The position numbers and the translations under genes are program-made. Below the pieces are notes generated by a model, which was not told the origin of the DNA, did no database searches, and saw nothing but the letters and a program-made list of their open reading frames with translations. This document shows, piece after piece, positions 10,201 to 23,300 of a stretch of 64,000 nucleotides of DNA (positions within the stretch are counted from its first letter, which is position 1; each line of letters opens with the position of its first letter). Source of the DNA: Neodontobutis hainanensis (Eukaryota > Chordata > Actinopteri > Gobiiformes > Odontobutidae); NCBI GenBank assembly GCA_024349245.1, contig JALDNG010000015.1:16424001-16488000 (forward strand), read 5' to 3'.

Positions 10201-11715
10201 ACAAGGCCAGGCAATTTTTATTATATAGTAAAATTCATACACTGGGAAACTCAAAGTGCTTTACAGGAATAAAAGAAAGTTTACAAGATTTAGATTTAGA
10301 AACATAAGAAAAAATAAAATCATTTTAAAAGAAGAAGAGTGCAGATATAATACTAAAATACTTTAAGTTGTAGTGTAGGCGGCGCTAAAGAGGAAGGTAT
10401 TTAACCTCCTCTTGAACATTGTTAGAGTTGAGGTTGTTCCAGGTTTTTGCTGCATGAAACTTAAACACTGCTTCACCATGTTTAGTTCTAACTCTGGGCA
10501 CGAGCAGAAGCCTGTCCCAGATGTTCTCAGAGTCCGAAGAGGCTCATAAGCTACTATCATGTCAGAAATATTTTCTGGTGCTAAACCATTTAGAGACTTG
10601 TAAACCAGCAGTGCTGTTGTAAAGTCTATTCTCTGAGCAACAGGAAGCCAGTGCAGAGATTTTAAAACTGGACTGATGTGGTCGTACTTCCTGGTTTTAG
10701 TAAGAACCCGAGCAGCAGCGTTCTGAATAAGCTGCAGCTGTCTTAACCCTCGTTTTGAGGGTTAAGACTTAATGTGACTGTGGAAAATCAAGTCTGAGTC
10801 CAGGATGACCCCTAGATTTCTAACCTGGTTTTTAGATTTTAGAGAAAGAGACTCGAGGTGACTGCTGACACTTTCTCTTTGTTTCTGTTCCCAAAGATAA
10901 TTAGTTCAGTCTTGTCTCTGTTCAGTTGGAGAAAATTATTTTGCATCCACACGTTAATCTGTTCAATGCAGTGACACAGTGAATGGATTGGTCCATTTTC
11001 ACCTGCTGTGAGTGAAATGCAAATCTGAGTGTCATCTGCATAATTATGGTAGGATACGCCACAGCTGTGTATTAACTGGCCTAAAGGAAGCATGTAAAGA
11101 TTAAATAATAGAGGTCCCAAGATAGAGCCCTGTGGAACCCCACATGTCAGGGCCATTTGGTCTGATACACAGTTTCCAACCGAAACAAAGTACTACCTGT
11201 CTTCAAGATAGGACTGAAACCATTTAAGGGCAGTTCCAGAGATACCTATTCATTCCTCTAATCTTTGTGACAGGATTTTTTGGTCCACTGTATCAAACGC
11301 AGCACTCAAGTCCAACAGAACTAAGACAGAGACTTTGCCCGCGTCAGTGTTCAGACGGATGTCATTTGTGACTTTGATAAGTGCAGTCTCAGTCTGTGAT
11401 GGGGCCTAAAAAACTGACTGAAAAGGATCAAAGCAGTTGTTAAGCAATAGAAAGTCATTAAGTTGCTGATATACAACTTTTTCGATGACTTTCCCTAAAA
11501 ATGGCAGGTTTGATATGGGCCGATAGTTGTTGAGCTCTGTAGCATCAAGACTGCTCTTCTTTAGGAGAGGCTTGATGACCATGAGCCATATGAAATATTA
11601 CAGGCTGTAAGGAATTATTGACCATATCAGTTAGTTGTGGTAACAAACTGCTTAGTACTGATTTTAGAAATCTAGTGGGTAAAGACCTGACATTAAACAC
11701 TGCAAGTTTCAAGAA
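10201..11715 (-). mobile_element. L2-clade LINE, copy 1 (5'-truncated, dead)
   Basis: A minus-strand non-LTR retrotransposon fragment. Reading downwards it holds the reverse transcriptase fingers and palm, the thumb/C-terminal region and a 3' untranslated tail. The tail ends at about 10201 in sequence resembling ATAATAAAAATTGCC, shared with the copy ending at 28614. Compared with copy 2 it lacks about 100 bp after the CTTAACCCTCGTTTTGAG motif at about 10743, removing the segment that encodes a conserved SSRLDYCN motif. Endonuclease-coding sequence is absent. Confidence 0.85.
10363..11700 (-). pseudogene. L2 reverse transcriptase pseudogene, copy 1
   Basis: Non-LTR reverse transcriptase remains are readable on the minus strand in several frames. 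In order: PTRFLKSVLSSLLPQL (about 11690-11640), ELNNYRPISNLPFLGK (about 11545-11495), the first catalytic aspartate motif LDLSAAFDTVD (about 11316-11281), GVPQGSILGPLLFN (about 11145-11104), the catalytic YADD box (11042-11031), and NRDKTELIIFGN. The frame is broken by a TGA at 11252-11250 where a Trp codon is expected, by further shifts around 11400 and 11580, and by the C-terminal deletion near 10770. The terminal part with TLRTSGTGFCSCPE (10560-10363) is still open. Catalytic residues survive, but the enzyme cannot be made. Confidence 0.85.
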
Positions 11716-12640
11716 TCTCTGCTTTGGCTGTACATTGTACCTTGTCCTAAAAATAAAAGTGCCAAATACAGGACATGCACACTCAAAACATAATAGCAGC
11801 AATTATCTGTTCTCAATTAGACATTTTGTTAGTACTATTAGTTTGTTTTCCCAAGCTAATACATGCAAAAAGAAGCACTTTAACAAACAGCGTGTGAGCC
11901 TTGGAATATTTTATAGACCAATTAAGATGTCCTCTCAACTTCCATGCTTCTTCAAGGCTCATTGGAAACACAATAGCATCCAAACTCTGACCCTGTGACA
12001 TCACTGCCTGTGTGAATGGAAAGTGTGCCATTATTAAAGAAGCTAGAGCGACTGCAGAGCTCGGTGTTACATTAGCAGCCTCTCAAAGGGAGTGACACAT
12101 TAATATTTCACAACACATCAGCTTTTGTCTCGACAGAGCTATTCGGGTTATGTTATTTGACGTAACAGGAGGGATTATGTTTTAAAGACAGCAGCATGTT
12201 TCGAGATCAAACTTATGTCTTAGTCTGTTTAAAATCTTAAGAAAAAGGTTTTGAAAAACATTTTTCTACTTCCTGTTTTTATATTCCTTTCATTACTGAC
12301 CCCAAAGTCCTCTTGTCACATTGGTAAGCCCTTGCAGTCTAAACTCTAGACTGTGGAGGCAGCTTTTGAGATTTTACAATTTAGACCAAAGCTAAAAAAA
12401 ATTGGAATAAAAACACTTCATGGTCTCTCCCTTGAGTTTTTTTGCATTTCTAGCTGTAATCATCAGCTTTGACTTAATTAGTTGTTTGCTCTGAGTTGTT
12501 TGGGTTGCGCTGAATACCTCTTTTGGTGCTATCTTATTTGTAATACACCTTATTTTGCACATGTATACTAAACAAAAAAAATCCTGGCTGGTACAAAACT
12601 AGTATGTTTTTTGCAGTGTACAGCTTAACAAAATGGAAAA
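11716..12640. other. noncoding; possible conserved regulatory block
   Basis: Mostly AT-rich. The part around 12040-12180 (with ATTAGCAGCCTCTCAAAGG and CACATTAATATTTCAC) looks like the mixed-composition blocks often found as vertebrate conserved noncoding elements. This is by impression only. No gene seen. Confidence 0.25.
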
Positions 12641-12732
12641 CGAAAGTCAATAATGTACAATCAACTCAATATTCTACGCTTGGCATTTGTATGTTGGAAA
12701 AATGAACATTTAAAGTTTTATCAACCCAGTGG

Positions 12733-12940
12733 CAGACCTTACCAGTCACTACTTCCAGTCCCTCCCCAGAGTAGACAAACTAAGCACTGAAGGAGAAGTG
12801 CATTCATCCTTTTTTTTTTTAACTCACTCTTACATGAAAGAGAATAAATGTACAGATGCATTGCTTCTTCAATTTTTTTTTTTTTTATAAACTGACATTT
12901 CTTTTCTTCATATTGTGTCCCTGCAGGGCTACCGTAACTG
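12733..12940 (+). repeat. dispersed repeat related to the 34.9 kb copy
   Basis: CAGAGTAGACAAACTAAGCA, then GGAGAAGTGCATTCATCC and a T-run, aligns with CAGAGCGGACAAACAGAGCA and its continuation at 34929-34990 in the same orientation. Downstream at 12917-12935 is the GTCCCTGCAGGGCTACC motif shared with the 2.7 kb and 31.7 kb sites. Non-coding. Confidence 0.45.
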
Positions 12941-12960
12941 TCGGCAATTTTATGACCAAC

Positions 12961-14867
12961 TAGAAATATAGATGATTGGTTGATTCTTGTAGGATTTGTT
13001 TTGAGAAATATTTACTGTAATTGTTAGTATCCATTATTGTATAAAGCTAAATATAGATTGTGTACATCCATCTGGCCAGTGTGTACTACGCAGGTGTCTA
13101 TATACGTTGCCGGTATTTAACCACAAAATTCCAAACAGCAAAATAACCATGTGTTTGACAGTACGCTAATATTGAAACTGAATGAAAATGTCAGTATTAT
13201 CTTACTTTTAATGTATAAATGTGTTTATATACAATACAATTGGAACAACCTGCATTAGTAAAAGCATTGTTTTGTAGATTAAATGTGTGCAGAAAAAAGG
13301 CTTACATTTGCATTAGATACAAAAGAGAGAATAAATCAGCTCTGAGTTGAGTGTCCACCAGTGCTTTTTTTTGGATTAAGGTTAATGAGCAGAAACACAA
13401 TTTTACCAATCGAAAAGAAAGATGGTCATTCATTTCAGTGTCTTGTATTAAGTGTGGCTGAAATAACAAGCTATTTTAACACAAAGTACATCCAATTAAA
13501 ACAGTTTCTCTCTTACCTTTGCTCTGAAGAGCCTTGTGAAATCTTCATGATTTTTTAATGTTTTAATGCTCAGGCTGCAAACTCCTCAAATCTCAGTGGA
13601 GACTGTCAACTCCCCAGACTCTGTGCAAATAAATAAGCTTAGTTTTACTGCTGAGTCACTATTACATTTATCTATTTATCTTTAGCTTTCCTTTCATTCC
13701 ATTCTAAATAGGAATCAAGTTTTTAAAATATATATCTAGGTGGTGGAGAACAAATGGTACAAATGACACAATACCCAGGCAATTAGTCTTCTCTGATCTT
13801 CAAATTGGACGAGCAGTAAGGTGTCCCTGTGATAATGAACCAGATTGTTGGATAGCAACTGCAACCAGAGACAAGAGGCAGTAGAAAGGAGCAGAGGTGG
13901 CCCACTAATTAGCGGAGAAATATGGTTATTTCATGCCATTATTTAAACATTTATACACTTCGAGTCCTGCTGTCAGCGAGGGAACAAGGAAGCTACATTA
14001 TGTAACAGCTTAAAAAAGAAGCTTCGTTGTTTGACTGCAGTTTATACAAACAATCAAATAAATACAAGGACTCAGGGGATAAAAATGAATTAGACTTTGA
14101 GGCATATGTCACAAGTGCAGTAGGAGTCTGCAGTAATCAGACGGATCCCCTCAGTCACCAAACTCTCTATGAACCTAAAGAGGGCTGGCAAAAAATAAAT
14201 GGCTGGGTTTGAATTGTAGATACATCGGAGAAAGCATGAAACCATTCGGCATGAATTATTTATTTCATCATGACAACATTATAATTAAATGCATTAACAC
14301 AAAATAGTCCTCGTTAATTATTCAAGTGCAGTGTTTTGGTGAAAAAGTGTCATGTAGTTTGTTGAAAACAGGGAGCCTGCATGCATAACCGAGCAAGAAT
14401 ATTTCCATACTGGGACCCTAACTGTATTCAGAGGGGAAGAGGATTGGATAAATGACACAGGAGAGACAGGAAATAAACTGGAGTCTTGAAAAAATACCCG
14501 TAGAGTGTAACTTATGTGCTTAACTTCAACCATCTATCTTGTCGCTGATTTATCTAGTGTCAGAGAGACATTTTGAATTGTGAACATACTGGAATACTCT
14601 CTGAGCTCCTGTAATGGGTTGCTGGCTTTCTGTAACATATGAGGCACACACAGAAGACCTGGAGGATATCACTTTTACTGTCAGTTTCAGTTTTAGTTGT
14701 TGCACGAGACATTTGAAAATTATTTGCTGCCTGGTTTTAAACATGAAATATAAGGAATATAAATGTGCTAACAGGTGATTGATGCATGTCCTTGGTACAT
14801 CAGTCTTTTGGCTTCAAGTATAGGACAAAAAATTGTTCCTTTAAAATTTCTTTTAAAATTAGATTTG
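12961..14867. other. noncoding; possible conserved block near 14.2-14.3 kb
   Basis: No gene seen. The stretch 14235-14330 (GCATGAATTATTTATTTCAT, then several TAATTA/ATTAAT-type motifs) is dense in homeodomain-type core sites and would be a natural candidate for a developmental enhancer. This is inference from motif content only. Confidence 0.25.
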
Positions 14868-14985
14868 TTTAGCTCTGTCGCCTCTCAGCAAGAAGGTCCC
14901 GGGGTTTGACTCCCAGGTGGGTTGTGCCTACTTCCTCCTGGTACTCTGGTTTCCCCCACCAGCATCAAAAAACATGCTGCAAATA
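14868..14985 (+). repeat. tRNA-like-headed dispersed repeat, partial
   Basis: TAGCTCTGTCGCCTCTCAGC, AAGAAGGTCCCGGGGTTTGA and CTCCTGGTACTCTGGTTTCC follow in the order seen in a widespread fish repeat whose head contains a box-B-like GGTTTGACTCC. This is a fragment of about 120 bp. It is not a tRNA gene: there is no cloverleaf. Confidence 0.6.
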
Positions 14986-17900
14986 AAGGGATAACACAAA
15001 AATGGAGAAAAAAATAGAAAACAGAGAAGACTTTCCAAATGTGCATTAGGACAGTGATATGAATTTTGTGCACGTCATTATGCAAAGACTTTAAAATGAG
15101 AAATATTAATAAAATAATAAAAAAAAATGACGCTCTGCCTACTTTCCCCTGATTATCTTTGTCTGCCCTGGTTGGTCAGATACCTCATGCTAAAATACTC
15201 CTTGAATCTCAAAGTTGCTGTTTCATATGGTTTACATTATGCAATTAATAGAAGATTTCTCCTCTTTTACACATGTGGATTGTGTAGTTATATTATATTT
15301 TTTGTCATTTAAGAGTAAAGCCCATAAATGCACAGCTCAAAAACCTTGGTGATTACTTATTAATTTTGAGGAATATGTTTAATGCAAGTATCTCTACCTT
15401 TAGACAGACACTATTTTGATGCTTTTTTGCGATGTGGAAATGATACAGATGTGCTGCAACATATCAAATAATAGCTCAATTCACATTACTGCCTGCACAT
15501 TAAAGCTTTTACTCTACATGATAAATAGCTCTATCTCCTGAGAGGCAGTAGCTTTTGAGTGTCATCCCCTTACTTACCCCTTTTGGTTTAAATTAATGGA
15601 CATTAAAATCAATTGCCTAGATCAGAACGTTCTGTCGAAGGCTTCATTATAGACCATTTAATGTCTCAGCTGGAATTGATTCTATTTAATATGCAACTGT
15701 AAAGAGTATGTGTTGTGAAGGCAGGAGTCACATGAGACGTGTTTTGGGTGAAAATTGTTGTTATAAATCTCCGCACAGGAAACTGGTCACTTTATTTTGA
15801 AAATACCCCACACATTTTCTATTTTATAGTGCACTTTTTTGCGTAAAAAAACCTAATAGTCTTTACATTGTTGTAACAGAGGCATGAAAAAACAAGAAAA
15901 GGTATGAGACTGTGCTGATATGAATAGATCTATGGTGTGACAAAAAGTATGTGTGTGAAAGGAACGAAAACATTGAGTTCTAATTTCCCAAGCAACAACA
16001 GCACAGACCTCTCCACAAAGTAATAGAGCAACAGGGAGCGTCAAGTGGACATTTTGGAGAGATCCACTTTAGGACAGAGCACTGTAGGAACTCTTTTGCT
16101 CCCATTGCGATGAGGCTTTGTAACATCTTGGGCAATGGCAGCAAACAAAGCAACAACAAGAGAAAAGAGAGTACTTTTACAGTACATTGAATTTTCCCTT
16201 GGATATCAATGACGCTTTTGCAAACTGAATAGAATATAAAGACTTCTCATTTTTGCCTTTTGGCTCCAATTCTCTAAGAAAATGTTGGGACAAATTATGA
16301 CAAATACCCCGGAAAAGAACTTTAAAGGATCTTATGAAACACCTCAGCACTGTGGAGCTATTCATATTCCTATTGCTAAGAAAAAAAGCCTTTGAAAAAT
16401 TCTCACAGAAAGAAACTTGATTGTATAAGTGGCTGCAGCCAAGACAAACTGAGACATCAATATTGCAACAAAGCTGTGTACTTAGCCACCGTTGTCATCG
16501 TGCTGTGAACTTTCAAAGTCCAGACTAGTCCAAAGCTGGATCCGTGTGTCTCCAGTTAACATCACACATCGCATTGATCTCACATTCACAAAGAAGAGCT
16601 AATGATAAAATAGCTTTGCCTATTTTGTTTCCATCTATAATGCAGTACTGTCAGCTTGACTGTTTGCCCAAGTCTTTCAACTTAGATTGGGGAAGCTTTC
16701 GCAAAAATCTGTAGCCTCCAGCATCTGTCTCATTGTTAGTCTGCCTCTATTCTAAGTGTTTTATGACACCTAGCACTTGGCAGAGATGAAGGAGGGAAGA
16801 TATACACCGCTGTTGAATAAATGTAGGAGATGGGGCCGCACCGTTGGCCATTGTCCACACAGCAAAGGGAATTTACACTGCCTTCAATGACAAAATAACT
16901 GTCACTATTACTGTAGCCGCTTTAACTCAAATTTTGAAAATGATTTGCTGCCTATAGCTTTACAGATAAAACGCATTTTGAGAACAATTTTAATAACAGA
17001 GCATGAAATATCTCATGGAGAGTATGCACCATTACATATTGATCCAAACTGCTATGTGCTGTCTCCATTTTATTGGCCGAAAAATATACATCAGACAGCT
17101 GACAACTGTTTTCTCCAAATGATTTCTCGTCAACATCTTTTCCACCACTTAACCGCTCACTCCAGACACAAAGTGAACTGTTCCTGTGTGTACTTGACAC
17201 GCAGATGAAGTCTGACAGGTCCTGTTATTGTGCTCTTCTATAAGCAGTGTTCTTATGCAAGTGCTGGGAATGTCGTATAAAAAAATTACTGACAAAACAA
17301 AAAAAATAATACAGTGCTCAATCAGAGTTATTTTAAGTCTAAATCTGTGGTGCCACTACATGCAGCAACTAAAGAAACAAGCTAATGTTTCTCTAAAATC
17401 TCTATGCATTAACATTTTGTAAGCCTCTTACGGACAAGGATATGCACATGGTTAGTAAAGCGAGGAGAAGCTAATACTTATTACAAGAAAAACCCAAACT
17501 GTAAATGCCACACCAACATGCTTTCCCCAAAACATTTTGAAACTATTTTCTTACTGTAAACCACAAATCGAGTGTTGCTAAAGCTACCCTACAAGAACTA
17601 TAGAAAAATCATGTTGTGGAGCATTACTATATAGTTTTTTTCCCTTAAAGTCTGAATCTTGATTATGATTAAAAAAGAAAATGCATATTTATTATATATA
17701 ATTTAAATGATTTGTTGGAGAATATCCCTTATTTTAAAACATAGTTTGCCTGGTTTGACCAGCTCTAAAACTTATTAATGACTACTCTGAGTGCCAGGGC
17801 ATGGTACCATCTTTAGCGGACATGTATAGTGACAGAACCTGTTGTATTAATACAAATTTATACAAGAATTTAATTAGACTTAAAGGATATTTACTTAGGT

Positions 17901-19122
17901 GTGACTTTGCAGCAGGAATTGCTTCCCTTTAGTTTTTTTTAGTGGAAATGCATCCTGTACAGTTGTTGTTGCTTAAATGACGCACATTCCCATTTGCCGC
18001 ACCACTGGTTTATCTGACCAATGAAAATGGACTAAGTGCAGAGGCTGGTGTTTAAACAAATTTCATACAGAAGACACTCAAGCCTTTAATAAAATGGGAA
18101 AAACTAATCAAATTATGCATAGTCTAGTTGTAATCAAATAATGACATGCATTGTATATATTTCACAAACTGCATTTTACACCCATCTTAGACTTTTTATT
18201 TTACCGACTGTTCAAATCCAGTTGTAATTAGACATATTTCTTGTCATAAATGCAGCAATCATTTCACACTTCTGGTCAAATGCCAGACATAGTTTCTTCA
18301 GTCATAAAAAATTACTACATGTCACACTGTATGACCTAAATTCAGTACGACGAGTCAACTATGGTCAAAAACTGGCAGCAAGTGTCGACTTGAGTAGCAT
18401 ACAGAAGTTTGTAAGAAGACATAAATGGTTACATTTTGCAAAGAATCTGGCATTTACTATCTTTATAACTTTCTATGCCAGTCGTCTCAGAGACAGTCTT
18501 GTTGTTGTCAGTGTCAAAAATGACATGATTTTACTCTAGAGTTTTTGACTGTGACAGGTTTAAAGGCATGTTTTCAAAGGAAACTTTTCATAAGGCAATC
18601 ACTCAACTTTTTATCAGATTGAAAGTATAACTCACTCAGGCTGCTTCATGAGAACTACCCCGCTGAGGTGTCCCTCCCCCACACACCTGTGATGCACAGC
18701 TCTTCTCAGATGCATAATGAAGTTGTAGGCAGTATAACATGGTCACTGAGGAGACAGCGTTGACAAATATGGACACACACAACAACAGGAATAGACCTCA
18801 GTGGGGGATATGAATCTGGGCGGATGGAGGCCTCTGGTCTGTGGTGTTCAGTGGCCGGAGCTGCTATAACGGCTGTGCTGTGGGTGGCAGATGGCGCAGG
18901 CTCATAATGCGTGGACGAGTGAGTAACTTAGGAAATTGGAGGCGGGACATGAGCAAAAAAAGCAGACTTTGAGAAAGGAAACTGTATTACATTGCTGTGA
19001 TGTAACAGAAAAATGAGTCACAAGATTTAACTTCTCTGAGTATTGACCATAAATGCACCTCATATTTTCAACCGCTATATTCAACCGTTAGATAATAATA
19101 AAAAAAAAGTCATCATATGAGA
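14986..19122. other. noncoding, no gene seen
   Basis: Long unique AT-rich stretch. Open frames are short. Two frames on opposite strands at 16945-17208 are shadows of the same sequence without coding character. The 18640-18905 part is richer in G and C but has no recognisable exon. Confidence 0.4.
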
Positions 19123-19130
19123 CACTAAAT

Positions 19131-19452
19131 CAGGAGTGCCCAAAAATGGAAATAAAACTTATGCTGTTTGTCCCACCCTTTTCAAAAATTAGACTAGTTG
19201 GTGACTTATAAAGTGTGGAAATGTGCACAAACCATCCTGAATTGTTTTATTTTTTACTTTTAATCATTGAAGGTAATATGAGCACCATGAATGAGGGCAC
19301 TATTTCTCTAATATATAACCACAATGGCTCTCTTTAATGTTTCCATTATTGCAGACCAATCAATCAAGCAATTTCAGTTGCAAAACATGACAACTACTGG
19401 CGAAATCAAACCCCTTAGCGGGCCGATTCTGGCCCCACTTTGGGTACCCCTG
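19131..19452. mobile_element. hAT-type miniature element with exact 8-bp duplication
   Basis: The 322-bp element starts CAGGAGTGCCCAAA and ends TTTGGGTACCCCTG, which are imperfect inverted repeats. It is flanked by the identical 8-mer CACTAAAT at 19123-19130 and 19453-19460. An 8-bp target duplication together with CAGGGGTG-type termini is the signature of hAT transposons. Near the right end GCGGGCCGATTCTGGCCCCA is also typical of this fish family. No transposase is present, so it is non-autonomous. Confidence 0.88.
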
Positions 19453-19659
19453 CACTAAATGGAAAAGCTTGGATAGTCCCAAGCTCAAGGAAAATGTCTG
19501 ACATTAACAATTAAGCGACAGACAAGAGACTAAATAATCAGTTGTAAATAATCAGCTAAACAACTTCCAGCTTCACTCGTAAGAGAAATAAAGACTCATA
19601 AATGAGCAGTTTTTTTTTATTAACACCATTTTTGCCACATATTGAAATATTTCAGGCAA

Positions 19660-20323
19660 CAGCTTTTTAATTGAACTATTTTCTACCACATGGTTTCCAA
19701 AAGAACAGCCTATTAAAAGAGTTCAAATATCTAGGTTTGACATTGAACTCAACACTAACATTCAAAAAACACATCAAACAGATCACAAACATAGTCATTT
19801 TTAATTTACATAATTTTATACAGATAAGACCTTTAATGACTTTAAATGCTGCTCGGACTCACTGAGTTGTTTTACACATTGAATACTACATAACTACCCT
19901 GTCGCTTGCTGCTGGCACAACACTCAAACTGACTGAATTGCTTTTTAACAAGGCCATAAAAAGTTTTGACAAAGAAAACTTTTTCATTTTACCATTGCAC
20001 TGTTTTAGAGAAATATAATTTACTTAATTTAGAATTTTTTTTTTACCTTTAAAAATGTTTTATATTCAAAGTGTTGCACAAAGTTGCGTCTCCTCTTCTA
20101 AAGGACTTTTTTAAACTAAAGAGCTCCAGGGGGATTGGTAGCAGGGCCACGGCTCGAGGAGACCGTGAGGTACCACACAGACAGACCACAGTTGGACAAA
20201 CGGCTCTGTCTGTCAAAGAAACCAAACATTGGAAGACTCCTGCTGTCAATAAGAGAGTCAGAGACACGCAAATCTCATCTCAGACAGTGGATAAAGGAAA
20301 AACAACGCTGTGACCACTTTTAG
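19660..20323 (+). mobile_element. Rex1/Babar-like LINE reverse transcriptase remnant
   Basis: Plus-strand frames read LLKEFKYLGLTLNSTLTFKK and IRPLMTLNAARTH (19671-19865), then, after stops and shifts, LLKDFFKLKSSRGIGSRATA and EVPHRQTTVGQTALSV (20095-20215), ending near QWIKEKQRCDHF (about 20285-20323). This order matches the C-terminal part of CR1/Rex1-type non-LTR reverse transcriptases, a group widespread in teleosts. The catalytic palm is absent. At least two frameshifts and several stops separate the readable blocks, so it is a dead 5'-truncated copy. Clade naming is from motif memory; a related CR1 group is the alternative. Confidence 0.7.
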
Positions 20324-23300
20324 CTTTAGTCTTTTAGATGAAAACAAGCCCTTCTGCTGTAATCCGGCATATTTACAACTGTGACTGTTACAGATGTCCA
20401 ATTAATGTGCTTAGTCCCTATTAATTAAATAAATAAATAAAACACATGTCATTTAAAAATCAATATGGCTGTCGATATAGGATTAGACAGACAGAAAAGA
20501 TGATGTCAAAGATACCAATAAAATCCGGTTTCATTCTTAGTGTTTAGTCGCCTCCTTGTGCATATGTCACATGTGGGTGTTGTTTACGCTCTAGTCTTTG
20601 TTCACAAGTTTGCCCTGAGCTATATTTGACATAGTGACAAAGCGTTGGATTTTGTTGGAGTAGCATCGTAACACTGCTCTTACTGGTTGTACACTTTTAT
20701 ATCTTTTTTTTCCCCGTGTTAAGTAGAGTGTATTAAGCAGATTTATTCACAAGAGGACAATATCTACATTGAAGTAAAAATATTTTTACATTAAAATTAA
20801 AAAATCTAATGTTAAGTAAAGTTTGCAATCTAAAATATTAGTCACGGCATTTTTGGTGTCAGTAACCATACTTACAACTACAGGTACATAGTTGCACCAA
20901 AATGTATTATTGTCAGTTCTCAGGCTCGTTAGCTTTGCTCTCTGCTGGTGTTGTGAACCAAAGCATGGTGTTAGTGAGGCCATGGCGTGACAGCCCAATG
21001 TGTTAGGTGTCTAGTGGCCCTTACGTTAAGAAAACTACACAACTCAAGGTTTGTAAGCTGTAATATGCTTGATTATCATAAAAATGGAAGGCCAAAAGAA
21101 ATACTAGTTACTGGCACACTTGATAAAACATGTACCACTTAGGTGTAAAGATGATGCTGTGGGACAAATGGCATTGTGCAGTAGGTCCAAGTAATTTCCC
21201 TTGTGGATTAATAACTTTTATCTAAGTTTAATTACAATGTGACCTGGGGATTCTTTCCTGGAGGTATCCGTTTGTTACTTTGTCTACATACTTCAGTTCA
21301 ATGAAGGCTGAAAATGTCAAAATTTGACATAATAATGTTGCCAAAATAAAAAAAAGAATGTTTCAGCTTCTAAGTACAATTAAGTAAAAGGATAAACACT
21401 TGTGTGAATGTAATTGGAATAACTGTAGCCGGCCTTTACCTCTGACTTTGTTAACTTTTTCAATGTTTATTAGACATAAAAAGTATTACAGCAGCATTTA
21501 CAACAGTGTTCCACCTTGAGATAGAACCATGTTTAGTTTTGTGCTAGACTTCCCAAATCCTTTGATACACTCAATAATCAAATAGAATACAATGTGCAGC
21601 CCTCCAAATGATTTGTGCAGCTCAGAGCTAAACAATCCCCTTCTGCCTCCGAGTTCGACTTTGAAAATAAAAGCTTTGATGTGATGAGACGGTGCACTAC
21701 AATCCTGAAGTCACTGGAGATTTGTAGTTAAGAACGAGTGAACCACAACGTGACTCTGGTGTGCTACTTTTATGAAACCACGGCGGACGCTGGCGGCCCT
21801 GTGCCAGAGGGGCGCACACAGAGGTGGTGAGTGTGCTCGTGCTAGTTGGGGGAGAGTTTGAAGCATTGATGGAAAGAGCAGAGAAGACAAAAATCAATAT
21901 TTGCAGGGTGGATGGATATTCCCCTGACTTCTAAAGCGGATTGTCTGGAGGAGTTTGGATGCTTTTTCTTCCCTGTTGTGCTCCACTCAGGGTGCTCTTT
22001 ATCTCTTGCCAGAATCCCTTATTCAGTGTGGAGCTCTTTACCATACAGATTGAAAAAGAGGAATCGTTGAGGAGTGAGTCACATATGATTGGGAATCCAC
22101 TGCGTAGTTGTGCGCCTACATTGTACTCTACGCTGTGACCTTTTCCATTGTACCTCATTAGTACCAATGTGCATGTGGGTTTGGTTATGCGAGTCCCGGT
22201 AGATTACTGATGCATCGGTGTCCCAGTCACTGCTGCAGTTACCTGGAGCTGATAAATGATGGTTGACTTCACCTCCCCCTCCCAGGATTCTTTGCTGCCT
22301 CTGGCTTCTCTGCTGCGTATTGAGGCTGAGACTTAAGTCACAAGTGCCCTTTTACCCCAGTCGTCCAATTTACCTACAAGCGAATCGCAGCCAATGTGTG
22401 GGAAGTCCACTGGCCACATTGCTGCACAAGGACTTCAAAAGTGTTCCAGTGTCCTTCAAAATTAGTCCATGAATTGATTACTCGGTATGGCAAACTATCT
22501 TCAACTGTTATCATTATGTTTGGCTGTAATGTGCAAAAAGTTTTTTTTCCTCTAATTTAAGACTAGTTTTTTTATTAATATTGTTTGTATGTAATAATGT
22601 ACTATGCATTACCTATTATTAAATCCATAATTATAAACAATATAACACTTATTACAAAAGAATGTAGAGCTATAGAACCATTAAACTGCATAGTTTGTAT
22701 TTTACAGCTATTTATGTAACAATAGGGTTAGCTTGGCCGGTAACAGAATGTTAAAAAATTTATTTACTTGAACACTCACATAACACCTGTTTAGACCTTT
22801 TACCTATTTCTTTACATTAGAACTCACTACCCCTTTAACCCTTCGGATAAACTAAACAACAGGCTCAAATGAATCTGCACTTGTCTCCAGCATTTCATAG
22901 AGACCTGGTGAGACAACACATTGAAACACATCAGTCATGGCCCTCTGCTTCATCGACGATGAGGCAATCAGTCAAGATGCCACAGTGAGCATGTGTCAAC
23001 TGGTGGCAGTGATGGAGGGCATGGGTACAGGCCGAGTGGGGGTGTAGTCGAGGGTTTTGGCTGGATAAATCTTCAATGGCAGCTCCCGGCAGCTTCTGCC
23101 AAAACACTTGGTCTCAACTCTGGGCCAGTGATTGCAGCTATGTGGGATCCCTGCTTATTGGATGAGTCGATAGCCCCAGGCGAGGAAAAAAGTTCCCCAC
23201 ATCTCAATTTCACATGGACAAGGGCTCTGCTGTGAGGATGATTGTGGATTTGTTACTCAGCTCGTTGAGATGGGGTAACAGTCAGGCAAGAGGAAAGCAC

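Noticed and set aside
14900..14930. tRNA gene from box-B-like GGTTTGACTCC
   Set aside because: No cloverleaf or acceptor stem. It is the head of a dispersed repeat, as at 31405 and 48755.
16945..17208. Opposing 82- and 87-codon frames
   Set aside because: Mutual shadows in AT-rich sequence with no family resemblance.
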